Source: Owenia fusiformis (Eukaryota > Annelida > Polychaeta > Sabellida > Oweniidae). From it: DNA of 64,000 nt. The stretch is from positions 30,431,915 through 30,495,914 of the forward strand of contig CAIIXF020000001.1 of NCBI GenBank assembly GCA_903813345.2, read 5' to 3'. Within the stretch, counting starts at the first letter, position 1, and every line of letters begins with the position of its first letter. Below, piece after piece: positions 40,986 through 53,352 of this stretch. A model generated the notes under the pieces. The model ran no database searches and was not told the DNA's origin. It saw nothing but the letters and a program-made list of their open reading frames with translations. Position numbers and translations under genes: made by a program.

Positions 40986-42750
40986 ATTTTTGACCGAAAG
41001 TCGGATTGAAATTTGGTTTGCAGATTCAGATTCCTGAGTAAATTCTACGCTCGTGTCGTAACTCATACATTGAATTTTGAGAACTTTTTGTGTTGACCTA
41101 CTTTCCGGACGCCATTCCTCAAAATCGGTAAGAGTAATCAAAAAAAGACAGTGACATTAATAAAAGGGCTGTTTCTAAGCTACGTGATGAAAAAAAGAAT
41201 AATGACGAATAGTGACCCAGATAATTGACAGAATGTTAGAAATGTAAGATTTAACCCAGTTCTTGACCTTGGCTTTTCAGTGTCCAAATTTTATATTAAA
41301 GGAGCTTCGGAGGTCCTCGTCTGTTGTAGGCTTTCATTTATTTTATTTGTTTCCAGTCTTTATCTCGTATATTTACAATTCATAATTTTCTTGAGCTCCA
41401 TAGATTTAACAGAGGGATATCATCATATTGATTTTTTTAAACTTCGAAACATCATAACATTCCGAACCGGAAATCAAATCTAAATTTTGTTTGCAGATTT
41501 AGATATCTGGGAAAATTCTACCCTTATTTCATAACTCATACATTAAATTTGGAGATTTTTTTTATTTTGACCCACTTTTAGGACGCCATATCTCAAAAAT
41601 GGGTCAAAATACTTTCTGACGGCAAAAGGCTATCACTATTAGCACACTCTTTTCTACCTGTATACAAAATTTTGAAGCAAATCCTAAAAGTGTAGTGCCA
41701 GAATCGCAAAAATAAGGAAAAACTATGAATTTGACCTAGATTTTGACCTTGGCATTTTGGTGTCCAAATATTGAAATTAGGTAGCTTTTGAGGTCCCCTT
41801 CTTTTATAGGAATTCATTATCTTAAGCTATACTCAGTCTATAACTCGTATTTTACACTTCAAAAAAATCTTTTTTCCTTGACTTTCTATCAGGATACCAT
41901 CAGATCGATTTTTCTCGAAATTTCAAAACGCCATAACTTTCGAACGGGAAGTCGGATCGAAATTTTGTTTGCAGATTCGGATTCCTGACAAAATTCTGCC
42001 CATAATTCATAATTCATACATTGAATTTGGAGAACTTTTTGTTTTGACCTACTTTCTAGATGCCATATTTCAAAATCAGTAAGAGTAATCAAAAGATGGA
42101 TGGCACACTTATAAAAGGGCTGATTGTAAGCTACATGATGAAAAAAAGATGAAGATGTTTCAATAAATAACGACAAAGATAATTGATAGAATATAGAAAA
42201 TGTAAGATTTGACCCAGATCTAGGATTGGATAGGATATAGAATAGGAAGGAAGGATAGGATAGGAAGGAAAGGATAGAAAGGAAGGATAGATAGGAAGGA
42301 TATGATCAGACAGGATAGGAAGGAAGGATGGATGATTTTTTCTATATCTTCTTTGCTACTCTTGACTTTCTATCAGGATATCATCAGTTCGATTTTCTCG
42401 AAATTTTCAAAACGCCATAACTTTCGAACCGGAAGTCGGATCGGAATTTGGTTTGCAGATTCAGATTCCTGAGAAAATTCTTCACTTATTTCATAGCTCA
42501 TATGTTAAATTTGGTTAACTTTTTAGTTTGACCTACTTTCCGGACGCCATATCTCAAAATCGGTAAGAGTAATCAAAAAACGGTTGGCACAATCTCGATT
42601 TGTTTTTTTCTAAGCTACATGATGAAAAAAAGATGAAGTAGTAACGACAAACAACAACGAAGATAATTGACAGAATGTTAATAGTTCTTGACCTTTGACC
42701 TAGATAAAAATTTGACCTAATTTCCCATCATCCCAGATACATTCCCTAGT
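40985..42750. repeat. Four-copy macrosatellite, ~478-bp period
   Basis: The block TTTGCAGATT recurs at 41018, 41491, 41969 and 42453. Units carry, in order, AAGTCGGAT, TTTGCAGATTCAGATTCCTG, GACCTACTTTC, GACGCCAT, TCAAAATCGGTAAGAGTAAT, GATGAAAAAAAGA and a TTGACC-rich end. The third unit is broken by a GGATAGGAAGGAA tract. Confidence 0.85.
42225..42335. repeat. GGATAGGAAGGAA simple repeat
   Basis: Purine-rich imperfect microsatellite between macrosatellite units. Confidence 0.9.
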
Positions 42751-43296
42751 TGATCATGTAAGCAGCTTAAAGTAAGCTCTTCTAGTTGGTGAGAAATCTT
42801 GTAAGGAGGAAGATTCTGAAAGAAAAATAATAATAAGAAAACTGGCAAAAGCAATTTTCAATCTGGAGTCTAATTATGGTACATTTAATGGCAATATTGG
42901 GACACTGACCGTGCTTGGGACATTGACCTTTCATGCCCCTTAGGTGGTAAGTGTAATTATTTATACAAGTTCCAGTTCTCACTTTTTACATATTGGGAAG
43001 ATTTACAGAAATTAATACAAATGTTTTATTTCCAGAAGAATGACAACAGGATCTATAATTTGTCAGTTTACCCTCACAACTTCAATGTTTTCTATGCATT
43101 TCTTACAGAACAAGGAGGGACCTAGACCGTAAATAATTAGACAAGTAGAACACAAATTGTGCCTTTCAACATGATCGATGAAACATGTAATTTTACCATA
43201 AAATGCAATCAAGTTAACATCCTACAATGCAAAACCTTACTAAAATGAAATGACAAATGATTTCTTATTCTTAAACATGTGTTTCAGATTGGATTA

Positions 43297-43376
43297 TTAA
43301 ATCACAATACTATTTTCTTCTTTTCACAGCCTTAAGTTAAAATAAAGGTTGTGAAAAGAAGAACATAGTATTGTGA
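43297..43376. repeat. Hairpin
   Basis: ATCACAATACTATTTTCTTC and its near-inverse enclose a small loop; arms are about 34 bp. Confidence 0.8.
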
Positions 43377-44249
43377 TACAAATTTTTTGCTTTAGTTAAG
43401 TGCCAATCATTTGTATATATGGTAAAGTCATTAAAATATGTGAAACTGGCACGAAGTAAAAATGCAGCAAATAGTTACAAAATTTTTTTAATTCTTAAAG
43501 GTGCCAACAACTGATGCCATAACATGCCCTTACTTCTTAGTGGTGACATAAAAATGACAATTGACATACACATACTCTAAGGGTATGTGGTTAGAAGCAA
43601 ATGATTTCTTTATATAAAAAAAAAAATCTAGATTTTCCTGTGAGGAAAAATAATATCCAAAAAGTATTCCTGACCTAACTGATTTGGTTACAGTAACATT
43701 ACTGCTGTTATTTCAGCAGTTGACATTTATTCATTAATCTGTCTTGAAAAGGGCATAAATAAATATTATCCCCCAATCAATATATTATGTATCCTGCTCA
43801 GTTAAACTGTCTACAAGAACATTCTAACCAAGTTATGTTTAATGAAGCAATCTTCCTTTCAAGACAAAAAAATGATTGTAAATATCATTTAGCCAGAGTT
43901 TTATGTCAATGACCCTCAGTAATGGTGATGATCCAATTTCCATTTATTTAGATTTCACATCATTAATCATTTGTAAATGGTGATGAATATTTCATGTATC
44001 CATTTTATTTTAATTAACTAGATTTGATTAGTGAAACAATACACTTAACACTATTATATCTGATGAAAGTGAAAATGGGTTAGAAGTGGTCCATAGAGTC
44101 TTGAATCTTATTTTTTATTCATGTTAAATTACTTAATGGTAAATGTGAAATCCTTGGTTAGGGTTCACTTTTTTATTGCCAAGGATTTTCACACATATCT
44201 GAACAAAATGTTCAATATCCCAAGTGTTAATACAGCAAGATTCTTTTCA

Positions 44250-44560
44250 ATGTAAAGATAGAATCGGATCTAGCAAGCAACATTTTGAAAAAGTTGTCTC
44301 AATTTAAGAATATTTTGGGCTCATTATGTAGAATTCCCAATATCATATTAGTATATTCCAGGAAAATCTAAAATCTTTATTGCTTTAATTTTGCTATAGA
44401 CGTGGACAGTATCCACATTACTGAATTTTGAATTTCAAATCTTAATAACTTCCTTTTTTAAAAAGACATAATTGATTTTTCTAGGCTAAAAGGTAAGCAC
44501 TGCTAATATTATAGTTGCTATGGTAGCCAAAAGCAGATCAAAATATGTTAATAAAAGTTG
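44250..44560. repeat. Second copy of the TTAA-ended repeat
   Basis: Blocks AGAATCGGATCTAGC, TTAAGAATATTTTGGGCTCA and TATTCCAGGAAAATCTAAA match 20637-20790 in order and orientation. Confidence 0.6.
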
Positions 44561-44818
44561 GACATCAATATTTTTTGATCGTTCATGTGATCACATCCTG
44601 CAATTTGATTGGACATCATATAATGGGGAATCCCCGAATACGATAGAATATGAAAGAATTATGGGAGCAACTCAATACTACTGAAATAGCATCATAAGGA
44701 ATGGTAAGGCAGATGCTTGTACAGGTCAAAATGTCAAATGATCAGTTTTGACCATTTAACCTTAAAAATTTTCTTTTTTCTATTGCAATGTGTGAAAAAA
44801 TTGAAGCACATGACTTGA

Positions 44819-44952
44819 TGAATTGTGGATGATTTAATCCACTCATGTCTTGTATCCTAGACTCTGAATGGGGGTAGCATTCAGGCTACCGCATTCATTC
44901 AAAGTCTAAAAACAACATACATGTACATGGTTTAAATCATCTACAACTCTTT
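44819..44952. repeat. Imperfect hairpin
   Basis: Arms of about 55-60 bp share TGGATGATTTAA / TTAAATCATCTACA and AGACTCTGAATG / CATTCAAAGTCT. Confidence 0.6.
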
Positions 44953-46156
44953 GAGTCCTTAAAACCTTTATGATTTTCTAAAAATTACATTTAGATTTTA
45001 CAGCTTTACACCATCACCATCATTGAGAAAGAGGATAACTCATGTATTGACTTATTATGGACAAAAACATATTATTAGTGGTGCAGAAAATAGGCATAGA
45101 GTCGTGTTATCTTGTCGACTCCCAGGATCCATAATCAAGACTTGTTATTATAGTCTGTTTTAAGTCGTTATAGGAGAGCAACAAAAATATACAAACAAGG
45201 CATTAGTAATTAGTCACATTTTTACATTATTTCTTTTCTCAAAACATTGCCAGTTGTGCCTTTTTTGTAATGATCTAACTTCATTTCATGACAATCCATT
45301 ATACACTATCTATACTTTGCTGCCACTTCAATACAAACTGTATGCAAGCAATTCATCTCAGTGAAAAGATAAAGCAGATTATCAACAATATACAATGGAT
45401 TCATATGCATTTTTGACTTGTTATAATTCATATTTTTCCAATTTTGCCCTTTGTATTTCTTAACTGTGATGTAAAATAGTATAATCAAAAAGCTTTGATA
45501 GAGAACCATTATCAATTTGACAAGAAATAGTAACAGAGTGACAATAGATATGTGGAAAGAGTGACTCTAACCTCAAAATGCCATTTTATACATGCTTATG
45601 ACCTATATTTTGGGAAATGACCTAATGTTTGAATAATTGATTATCAAACATAGTATTTTCTTTGATGTCCTATTCAAATTATTCTAAATACCTCAGGGGC
45701 TAATACGGGGTCTTAAATACACACATCCTCATTGAGATCATGTTAGGAGAATTGATGAATTGTCATGTTAGACTACTGTATTTGAGCATCATTCAAATGG
45801 AATACTGCACTCCAATATACTTTTGAAATTTGCATGCTACCAAAACAAGGGTTTCATGAAGTTTTTGAAAAAGATCATGTATGGTATGACAAATGATTTA
45901 AGACAGTCACACCTTCGACTCTAAGTATATACAACTTTTTTCATTAAAAGAATGTGCTTTCTTTGAAGTAATACTATTTCAAATAGTTGGGACTTGTTTT
46001 TAAAAGATGTCCTTCCATTTCTCTTTTTAACAATATCAAATGTTTCCTCTGTTAGTAACTTCTGAATGAGGGAACATCATTGAAATGCGACAAAGTTGAA
46101 AAAACCCATATCCCATTTATTGTTCTATAGCTTTCAGCCTAATTTAAAGTTTCTTG

Positions 46157-46971
46157 AAACTAAGTTCACACCAACGGCGCTTTGATGACACTTTAAAGCG
46201 ACGTGCAAAGCGGCATCAAAGCGTAACAAAGCTTGATCAAAGCATCAGGGTCGTAATGGATCGTGGAAAAGCTCGGATTAAAGTGGGACATTCGGCAAGA
46301 GCGCCAAAAAAATTTAAACTGTTTAAAAATTTGGGGCACTCTGTCACAAATTGATTAAAGCGGCGAGAGTGTATCAAAGCTTAACAAAGCGTAACAAAGC
46401 TCAGCAAAGCTTGACTCAAAGCATTGGAAAACTTAACAGAGCTTGGTTCAAAGCGGGGACACCAGTCTTCACGGTCTGTCACCACTTGACACGCTTCGTT
46501 AAGATGTCTCAAGATTTGCTACGATCTGGCATGAAGATCTGACACACTTTGCTGCGCTTTCATGAAGGACTCTCACGCTTTCCCATGAATTGAGATTGTA
46601 TGGATCTGCTGCATCTTTGTATAGGCTCTGGATCAATAGCGGCATGAAATCGGCGATCTCGACATTTTTTAATGCGTAACAGAGCTTAACAAAGCGTAAC
46701 AATGCACAACAGAGCTTGATAATCGTATCAGAGCCTGATTATCAAAGCTTATCATAGCGTGATTTAAAGCGTAAGAAAGCCTGATCAAAGCGTGAGGAAC
46801 CGTAACAAGTTGGGAAATAATTGGTCCCCCAAAGTGGCAACCAATTTGTAGGAGCTTATCAGAGCGTAACATAACATAGGAGATCGTGATATTTTTGGAA
46901 AAGTAAACAAAAAGACAGCGCTTTGCTCGCTCTTTAAAGCGTGGCATTCACCGTTGGTGTGAACTAGGTTT
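46157..46971. mobile_element. 815-bp element built of AAAGC words
   Basis: Ends AAGTTCACACCAACGG and its inverse CCGTTGGTGTGAACTAGGTT. The interior is a degenerate array of AAAGCGTAACA and AAAGCTTGATC words for almost its whole length. It has no recognisable protein; the short frames follow the repeat. The family is unknown to me and no target duplication is clear. Confidence 0.8.
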
Positions 46972-47206
46972 AATTAAACTCTCAGTTTATATCCCATTTT
47001 TGTTGTTTTTGTTGTTTAATCTTCAGGGTGTCCTGAAAATTGTACCAAGACAAACTCTGTGAGTGATGAAGGATAATATTCTTGAAATTTTATAATTTGA
47101 CAGATCAGACAATTGATATCTTACAGTATAGTATTATGAGGATCTGAGAGTTTCAGTAGGTAACTTTAATTTGTGTGAGATTTGCATTCAGCTCTGCATC
47201 AATTAC

Positions 47207-47625
47207 CCAGATGCAAGTAGGTAGTTACCAGTTTCACCACCAGGTGGCTAATTCGGGAGAAATTACATGACAGCTATATAAAAGTTCCCTTAAAATTGAA
47301 TATTAATCAGTTTTAGAAGTTCATTTTTCATATTACTCTTATGTATCTGATGGTTATACAAATAAAAAATATGTCCAGTAAAAGAAAATATTATCTGTTC
47401 AATACAAGAAGGTATTTCACTTTTTGTGATTTTACAACATGGGGTCTATAAGGAATCTCCCCAACCTCGAAGTCAGATTTTCAAAGAAAATTAAATTTTC
47501 AAAGGACAAACCCTTTTTAAAACCACATTTCTAGATCCAATTTTACATGTAGATCATGAAAATGTCATCAATTTGACTGAATTTCTTCATAAATCAAGAT
47601 TATTTACTCACATCTAGTCTATTTT
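47207..47625 (-). repeat. CACCTGGTGG-family repeat, copy 4 (reverse)
   Basis: Starts CAGATGCAAGTAGGTAGTTA with TTTCACCACCAGGTGGC nearby, and ends near AATCAAGATTATTTACTCAC. Interior blocks match 17162-17624 in reverse. Confidence 0.75.
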
Positions 47626-48005
47626 GATAGATGTCATTCACAGTACGTCATCAAAAATGTTGATTTTTCGGTAAGTAAACATAACTTACAAGTTTCGATG
47701 AGTTTTTAACTGCTAATTGAAAATGAATTATCTTAATCCGTGAAAAGTTCACCCTGTATTTATGCAATAAAAATGAGAACAAGATCCAATCCTTTGAAAA
47801 TAAGTTTAACATTTTGAAAAGGCTTTGAGGTAAGGTCCTAATCCATGGTTTTTCTGTGAGTTGGATGGATAATTTTATTAATCCAGAAACCTTACTTGGA
47901 GAAAAACATATGATTTTGAACAGAAACATTATATTTATAGTAAGAAATTACTCATGGTCAAAGGTATGACTGTCTAAAATCACTCATCATACCATACCTG
48001 TCCTT

Positions 48006-49003
48006 TACAAATGAAACAGCCACAAAATTCCAATAGTTAAATTAAAGCATTTAAGATTCCTGAAAATTAATAAATTCATAACATATTATCATATGAGCAA
48101 TGATAAAGTTTAACACAGAAAAAACACATGTTATTTTTCATATAAGGGCTCTGTACGCTATCTGCTATATTAGGTCTATTTAGATAACCCAAAATATTAT
48201 TCAATACCACCAGATTCATTTCCATCATCACTCATGATAAAACATATCGTCTCATTTCTTGTCAATCTTGACATTGAAAAACAAAAAGATTTGATGAGTA
48301 ACAGAATTATTTTCTATATATTATCACAATGAGATAGAGAAAACCTTTTATTAACCTCATTATTGGTGCTAATATAGATGTTCTATAATACTAATTATTC
48401 TCCCTAATGTTTCCTTCCTAGCTCATTAGTTCATTGTCTCAATTTATTATGGGCGGGAAGGTAGTAAAATCCATGTGACCTGTAACCTAAGCCCTTGACC
48501 CCTCATCTGTGACAGGTTCATCAAAAAATGACCCCAGGGATTATTTTACAAATTTTTAATCTATAGAATAGGAGATTTCCCAAAATTGGGAGATGCCATG
48601 ATCAAATTGATCCTATATGTTAGGGTAGATTAGTAAACTAAACTTATTTTGACTTGGTATAAAAGAAGTAATTAGGATATTATAATAAGTACCATTTGTA
48701 TTTAAAAAAGAAAGGTACATGGTGCTTTATCTATCACAACATTTTCAATATACCTATGAACCCGATATGAGCAGTTTGAGACTATACAATGGGCATGCAG
48801 AATAAAGTATCAATAGAAAATGGTGCTCTAGCAGTTGAGGAAAATGTATTGCAATTATAATCACTAATTGTAATTTATGACATAATCTAAAAGGAACATT
48901 AGTGAGTTTGTGAGAAAATGCTTTTAACCTTTTGTCAACTTTTTAAATAGCTTATTACTCTAAACACAATTGACATTTGAAATTTAGTGGCCAGCTTGAA
49001 CAT
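48006..49003. other. AT-rich, nothing recognised
   Basis: No open frame with protein character and no repeat found by eye. Confidence 0.35.
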
Positions 49004-49150
49004 GGCTTTGTATAAAAAACCTCCTACCTCATACCCACCTACCCACGTACGTGGGACATGATACAGTCTTTGAAGGGTTAAATTTTGAAGATCTTCGTTT
49101 ATTAAATCTTAGTTTATGATGAATTATAGATGCATTTATAGCGACCCTTG

Positions 49151-49192
49151 ATAGCAAGTTGCTACTACATCCCAGCTGGGTTCGATTCCCAC
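49151..49192 (+). repeat. tRNA B-box-like sequence
   Basis: GGTTCGATTCC matches the polymerase III B box exactly, after ATAGCAAGTTGC. The short copy has GGATTCGATTCC in the equivalent place. It could mark a SINE or tRNA relic inside the element. Confidence 0.3.
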
Positions 49193-49415
49193 TCAGAGCA
49201 TCGAATTTAGCACACTTTCTTTCAATTCAATTCAATTCAATTTATTAAATTAAAAATCAATCATACAATGTTTCATACAATACATGAAAAGACACCCCAT
49301 GTGGCGTATATATTTCATGGCTAATTAGATTTTCAACAATCATGTTTTACTTATAAACCAGAAGCAATTTGAATTTAATTGAAAACAAGGCACAGACGTG
49401 AACAATATCGTACCT

Positions 49416-51204
49416 AAAACACAGCATTGCGGTCTTGTTGACCAATAAAGCAAGATGGCCGCAGAAAAGTTAATCAGCTCTAGAACTTATCACTGTGTAA
49501 CATATGTAAAAATTTGAACGGTTTGGCTGGAAACCTGTAGACAAGTCTTGAAAGTGAAGATTTTAGGACGGAAAATCCAAAATGGCCACCTTAAAATTTA
49601 CCCAGAATGCCCAAAAACCAATCAGTTCTTAACGTTGATATGTAGAAACATCCCTGAAAATTTCAGATGAATCCCTCGAATGGTTTGGCTGAAAATCTGT
49701 AGACAAGTCTTGAAAGTGAAGATTTTAGGATGGAAAATCCAAAATGGCCACCTTAAAATTTACTCACAATGGCCAAAAACTAATCAGTTCTTGACATTGA
49801 TAAGTAGAAACATCCCTGAAAATTTCAGATGAATCCCTCAAATGGTTTGGCTGGAAACCTGTAGACAATTCTTGAAAGTGAAGATTTTAGGACGGAAAAT
49901 CCAAAATGGCCACCTTAAATTTACCCAGAATGCCCAAAAACCAATCAGTTCTTGACTTAGATATGTAGAAACATCCCTGAAAATTTCAGATGAATCCCTC
50001 AAATGGTTTGGCTGAAAATCTGTAGACATGTCTTGAAAGTGAAGATTTTAGGACGGAAAATCCAAAATGGCCACCTTAAATTTTACTCACAATGGCCAAA
50101 AACTAATCAGTTCTTGACATTGATACGTAGAAACATCCCTGAAAATTTCAGATGAATCCCTCAAATGGTTTGGCTGGAAACCTGTAGACAAGTCTTGAAA
50201 GTAAAGATTTTAGGATGGAAAATCCAAAATGGCCACCTTAAAATTTACCCAGAATGCCCAAAAACTGATCAGTTCTTGATGTTGATATGTAGAAACATCC
50301 CTGAAAATTTCAGATGAATCCCTCAAATGGTTTGGCTGAAAACCTGTAGACAAGTCTTGAAAGTGAAGATTTTAGGACGGAAAATCCAAAATGGCCACCT
50401 TAAAATTTACCCAGAATGCCCAAAAACGAATCTGTTCTTGATGTTGATATGTAGAAACATCCCTGAAAATTTCAGATGAATCCCTAAAATGGTTTGGCTG
50501 GAAACCTGTAGACAAGTCTTGAAAGTAAAGATTTTAGGACGGAAAATCCAAAATGGCCACCTTAAAATTTACCCAGAATGCCCAAAAACTAATCAGTTCT
50601 TGATGTTGATATGTAGAAACATCCCTGAAAATTTCAGATGAATCCCTCAAATGGTTTGGCTGAAAACCTGTAGACAAGTCTTGAAAGTGAACATTTTAGG
50701 ACGGAAAATCCAAAATGGCCACCTTAAAATTTACCCAGAATGCCCAAAAACGAATCTGTTCTTGATGTTGATATGTACAAACATCCCTGAAAATTTCAGA
50801 TGAATCCCTAAAATGGTTTGGCTGGAAACCTGTAGACAAGTCTTGAAAGTAAAGATTTTAGGACGGAAAATCCAAAATGGCCACCTTAAAATTTACCCAG
50901 AATGCCCAAAAACTAATCAGTTCTTCACGTTGATATGTAGAAACATCCCTGAAAATTTCAGATGAATCCCTCAAATGGTTTGGCTGAAAACCTGTAGACA
51001 AGTCTTGAAAGTGAAGATTTTAGGATGGAAAATCCAAAATGGCCACCTTAAAATTTACCCAGAATGCCCAAAAACTAATCAGTTCTTGATGTTGATAAGT
51101 AGAAACATCCCTGAAAATTTCAGATGAATCCCTCAAATGGTTTGGCTGGAAACCTGTAGACAAGCTGAAAAGTGAGACGCCGCCCGCCGCCCGTCAAGCT
51201 GACT
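49416..51204. repeat. Satellite-bearing segment between 14-bp direct repeats
   Basis: ACAATATCGTACCT occurs at 49402-49415 and 51205-51218, directly flanking the segment, as for a target duplication. The segment starts with one unit like the 146-bp foldback subrepeat (GCAAGATGGCCGCAGAAAAG) and then passes into the 162-bp array. Confidence 0.8.
49510..51165. repeat. 162-bp satellite array with dimeric order
   Basis: The word TAGACA(A) starts at 49538, 49700, 49862, 50023, 50185, 50347, 50509, 50671, 50833, 50995 and 51157: a 162-bp period (once 161). Units alternate strictly between CTGGAAACCTG and CTGAAAA(C/T)CTG just before it, giving a 324-bp higher-order repeat. Confidence 0.95.
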
Positions 51205-51229
51205 ACAATATCGTACCTCTTGTTAGGTA

Positions 51230-51372
51230 CGATAAAAAGAACAGATGGAAGCATCACTGGTATTATATTAATTAATAAGATCACGTTTGAACATCTTTCA
51301 AACTGTTTTATATGGTTTGCCTTTTTAAAATCTGTTGATAAAGAATTATAAAGTGTCGCTCCACTGACTCTT
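51230..51372 (-). pseudogene. LINE reverse-transcriptase C-terminal fragment
   Basis: Reads RRVSGATLYNSLSTDFKKAN then IKQFERCSNVILL, a decayed form of the ...G-x-x-LWNSL-P... end of CR1/L2-type ORF2 proteins. Truncated at its 5' side by the insertion boundary. Confidence 0.65.
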
Positions 51373-51659
51373 CTTTCTTTATCTGGCTTGTTGGACCTAT
51401 GCTCGCAGGCGTTAGTTATTTTTCCCCTGGGGCACCCTCGGGTCATAACACATTAAAATGCATCCATATGCCTTTATTTATGGATCTGACATCTGACTAG
51501 TCATAAAATAAAGCCGGAATTGTAGAAATGTTAATAATTTGAGCTATTTTGAGATCTAATAATCTTTAAAATTGAACCCTTCAATGACTGTATCATGTTC
51601 CACATAGGTGGGTATGAGGTAGGAGGTTTTTTATACAAAGCCCTTGAACATTTCTTTAA

Positions 51660-52015
51660 GAGCAGAGGTCCAGCGTTCCTAAGGTATCATATATAAGTAT
51701 TTGAGTTATATAATCAAAGATTACACTTTTACAAATATAGGTTGTTATTCACATATGACGGACATTTTATAGTCTAGCATATTAAATTTTGACAAAATCA
51801 GATAACTGATATTTAAGTTTAAAAAATTTATATTTTTTCAAGAAAATGTCATCTATTTTGAATTTAGCCGTCATAATAAAAATTACTTTTTTCATGAAAA
51901 ATGATGTACATTTTGAATTCAGCAGCCAAAATGAAAATTTATTCCTGAGCTGAAGTTCAATGCCAAAAAACCCATGTGGCTATAAAATTTAAACCAAAAC
52001 CCTTAAGTGGGATAA
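51660..52015. repeat. Fragment of the GCCATTTTG / GGGATAATAA family
   Basis: Contains TATTTGAGTTATA, AGCAGCCAAAATGAAAAT, GGCTATAAAATTTAAACCAA and AAGTGGGATAATTA, in the order seen at 28.2-29.0 kb. Confidence 0.6.
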
Positions 52016-52174
52016 TTACATCATCACTGGAATGGAGAACATCATAAAAATAGCAGTTGCCAAGCACGAGGTGTTCTCACAGAGTTAACATTATATACAG
52101 TTTAACATTTCGATCATTCATCCAAATGTGTGCAGATTTGAGCAACTAAAGCTAGACTGAATAACTAAGTAAGC

Positions 52175-52658
52175 GGCTTTGTATAAAAAACCTCCTACCT
52201 CATACCCACCTACCCACCTACGTGGAACATGATACAGTCATTGAAGGGTTCAATTTTAAAGATTATTAAATCTTTAAATAGCTCAAATTATTAACATTTT
52301 TTAATTCCGGCTTTATTTTATGAGAGACAGATGACAGATCCATAAATAAAGACATATGGATGCAGTTTTAATGTGTAATGACCCGAGGGCGCCCCAGGGG
52401 AATGAATAACTAACGACTAACAATCCAGATAAAGAAATTGAAAGAAAGTGTACTAAATTTGATGCCCTGATTGGGAATCGAATCCAGCTGGGATGTAGTG
52501 GCAACTTGCTATCAAGGGTCCTTACAAATGCATCTATAATTCATCATACCTAAGATTTAATAAACTAAGATCTTTAAAATTGAACCCTTCAAAGACTGTA
52601 TCATGTCCCACGTACGTGGGTAGGTGGGTATGAGGTAGGAGGTTTTTTATACAAAGCC
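52175..52658. mobile_element. MULE-like non-autonomous element, short copy
   Basis: About 484 bp between GGCTTTGTATAAAAAACCTC and its inverse, flanked on both sides by CTAAGTAAGC (10 bp). It is oriented opposite to the large copy and lacks the LINE and satellite, so it serves as the empty version. Confidence 0.9.
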
Positions 52659-53352
52659 CTAAGTAAGCTTGTTTTTGGAAATCTCAGAAGTACAATGTAT
52701 ACTCTCTCCGCCCATTTAAGAGCTATAAGGCACATGCAACAAGGAATTTCAATGGAGTCATTCTATGCACCTACATGTGGATAATACCGAGAACTCCTGA
52801 ATCTTAGATATATATGTATATGCAAAACTGCAACGAATTCAATATTTCAATAACAAAAACGTTTTTTAAGAATTATTACTTACAGCGGAAATAGAGAACA
52901 TACCGGGCCATTCTTTAAACAATTTAAAATTCTAAAATTTACGGACATATATGACCTTAATATTCTACAACTAACTTACAAATGTATTTAACAGACCCGA
53001 TTCTTTTCCAAGTGACATTTTTATAGATTTCATTGAAAAAAACAATAGTGTTCATCAACAGAACACTAGACAGAATGAACAAGATCATGTAACAAAATTC
53101 AAAACCAATTATTTGAGATGCAGTTTTAAACTACAAGGTGAAATTATCTGGAACAAAATTCTTAATACTATTAAACTTACCAATAATATTTATAAACTGA
53201 AAAAAAGTCATTTTAAAGATGACACATTTTCAAAATACTGATTTTGATGTTCAGCAAACATAAGGTTATTCCATCCTCTTTATTGTACATTATTTTTTTA
53301 CCAATGTTTTTATTTCATGAGACAAATTATGGTTCACCCAGTGTCATGTTGT

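Larger units (their letters stand above)
45868..48005. repeat. Foldback family of 11.8 kb, expanded copy with insertions
   Basis: Left arm GGTATGACAAATGATTTAAG...AGACAGTCA and right arm GACTGTCTAAAATCACTCAT...CATACC are inverted and match the arms at 11795 and 12510. The interior contains the AAAGC element and a CACCTGGTGG-family copy, both apparently inserted. Confidence 0.55.
49219..51372 (-). mobile_element. LINE 3' end inserted in the MULE-like element
   Basis: On the - strand a reverse-transcriptase C-terminal relic is followed by a 3' UTR and the tail AATAAATTGAATTGAATTG at 49219-49240. The short MULE copy lacks the whole block. The UTR is split by the satellite-bearing segment 49416-51204. 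Confidence 0.75.
49004..51642. mobile_element. MULE-like non-autonomous element, large copy
   Basis: Ends GGCTTTGTATAAAAAACCTC and its inverse, with the 9-bp duplication CTTGAACAT immediately outside both. Terminal similarity extends about 100 bp. Compared with the short copy at 52175-52658 it contains a 2.15-kb insertion (a LINE tail with satellite) at about 49219-51372. Target duplications of 9-10 bp suggest the Mutator superfamily; no transposase is present. Confidence 0.85.

Noticed and set aside
40830-42335. CRISPR-like array because of the regular short repeats.
   Set aside because: The units are contiguous and have no unique spacers; the genome is eukaryotic.
43035-43125. + strand open stretch after TTTATTTCCAG reading KNDNRIYNLSVYPHNFN to a TAG.
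   Set aside because: No partner exon, no recognised domain; probably chance.
46154-46947. Basic and Ser-rich frames within the AAAGC element.
   Set aside because: They are translations of the short repeat and have no independent protein features.
49838-51446. Open frames across the 162-bp array.
   Set aside because: 162 is a multiple of three, so frames stay open through the repeats; they follow the satellite, not a gene. Only the LINE fragment at 51230-51372 has protein character.
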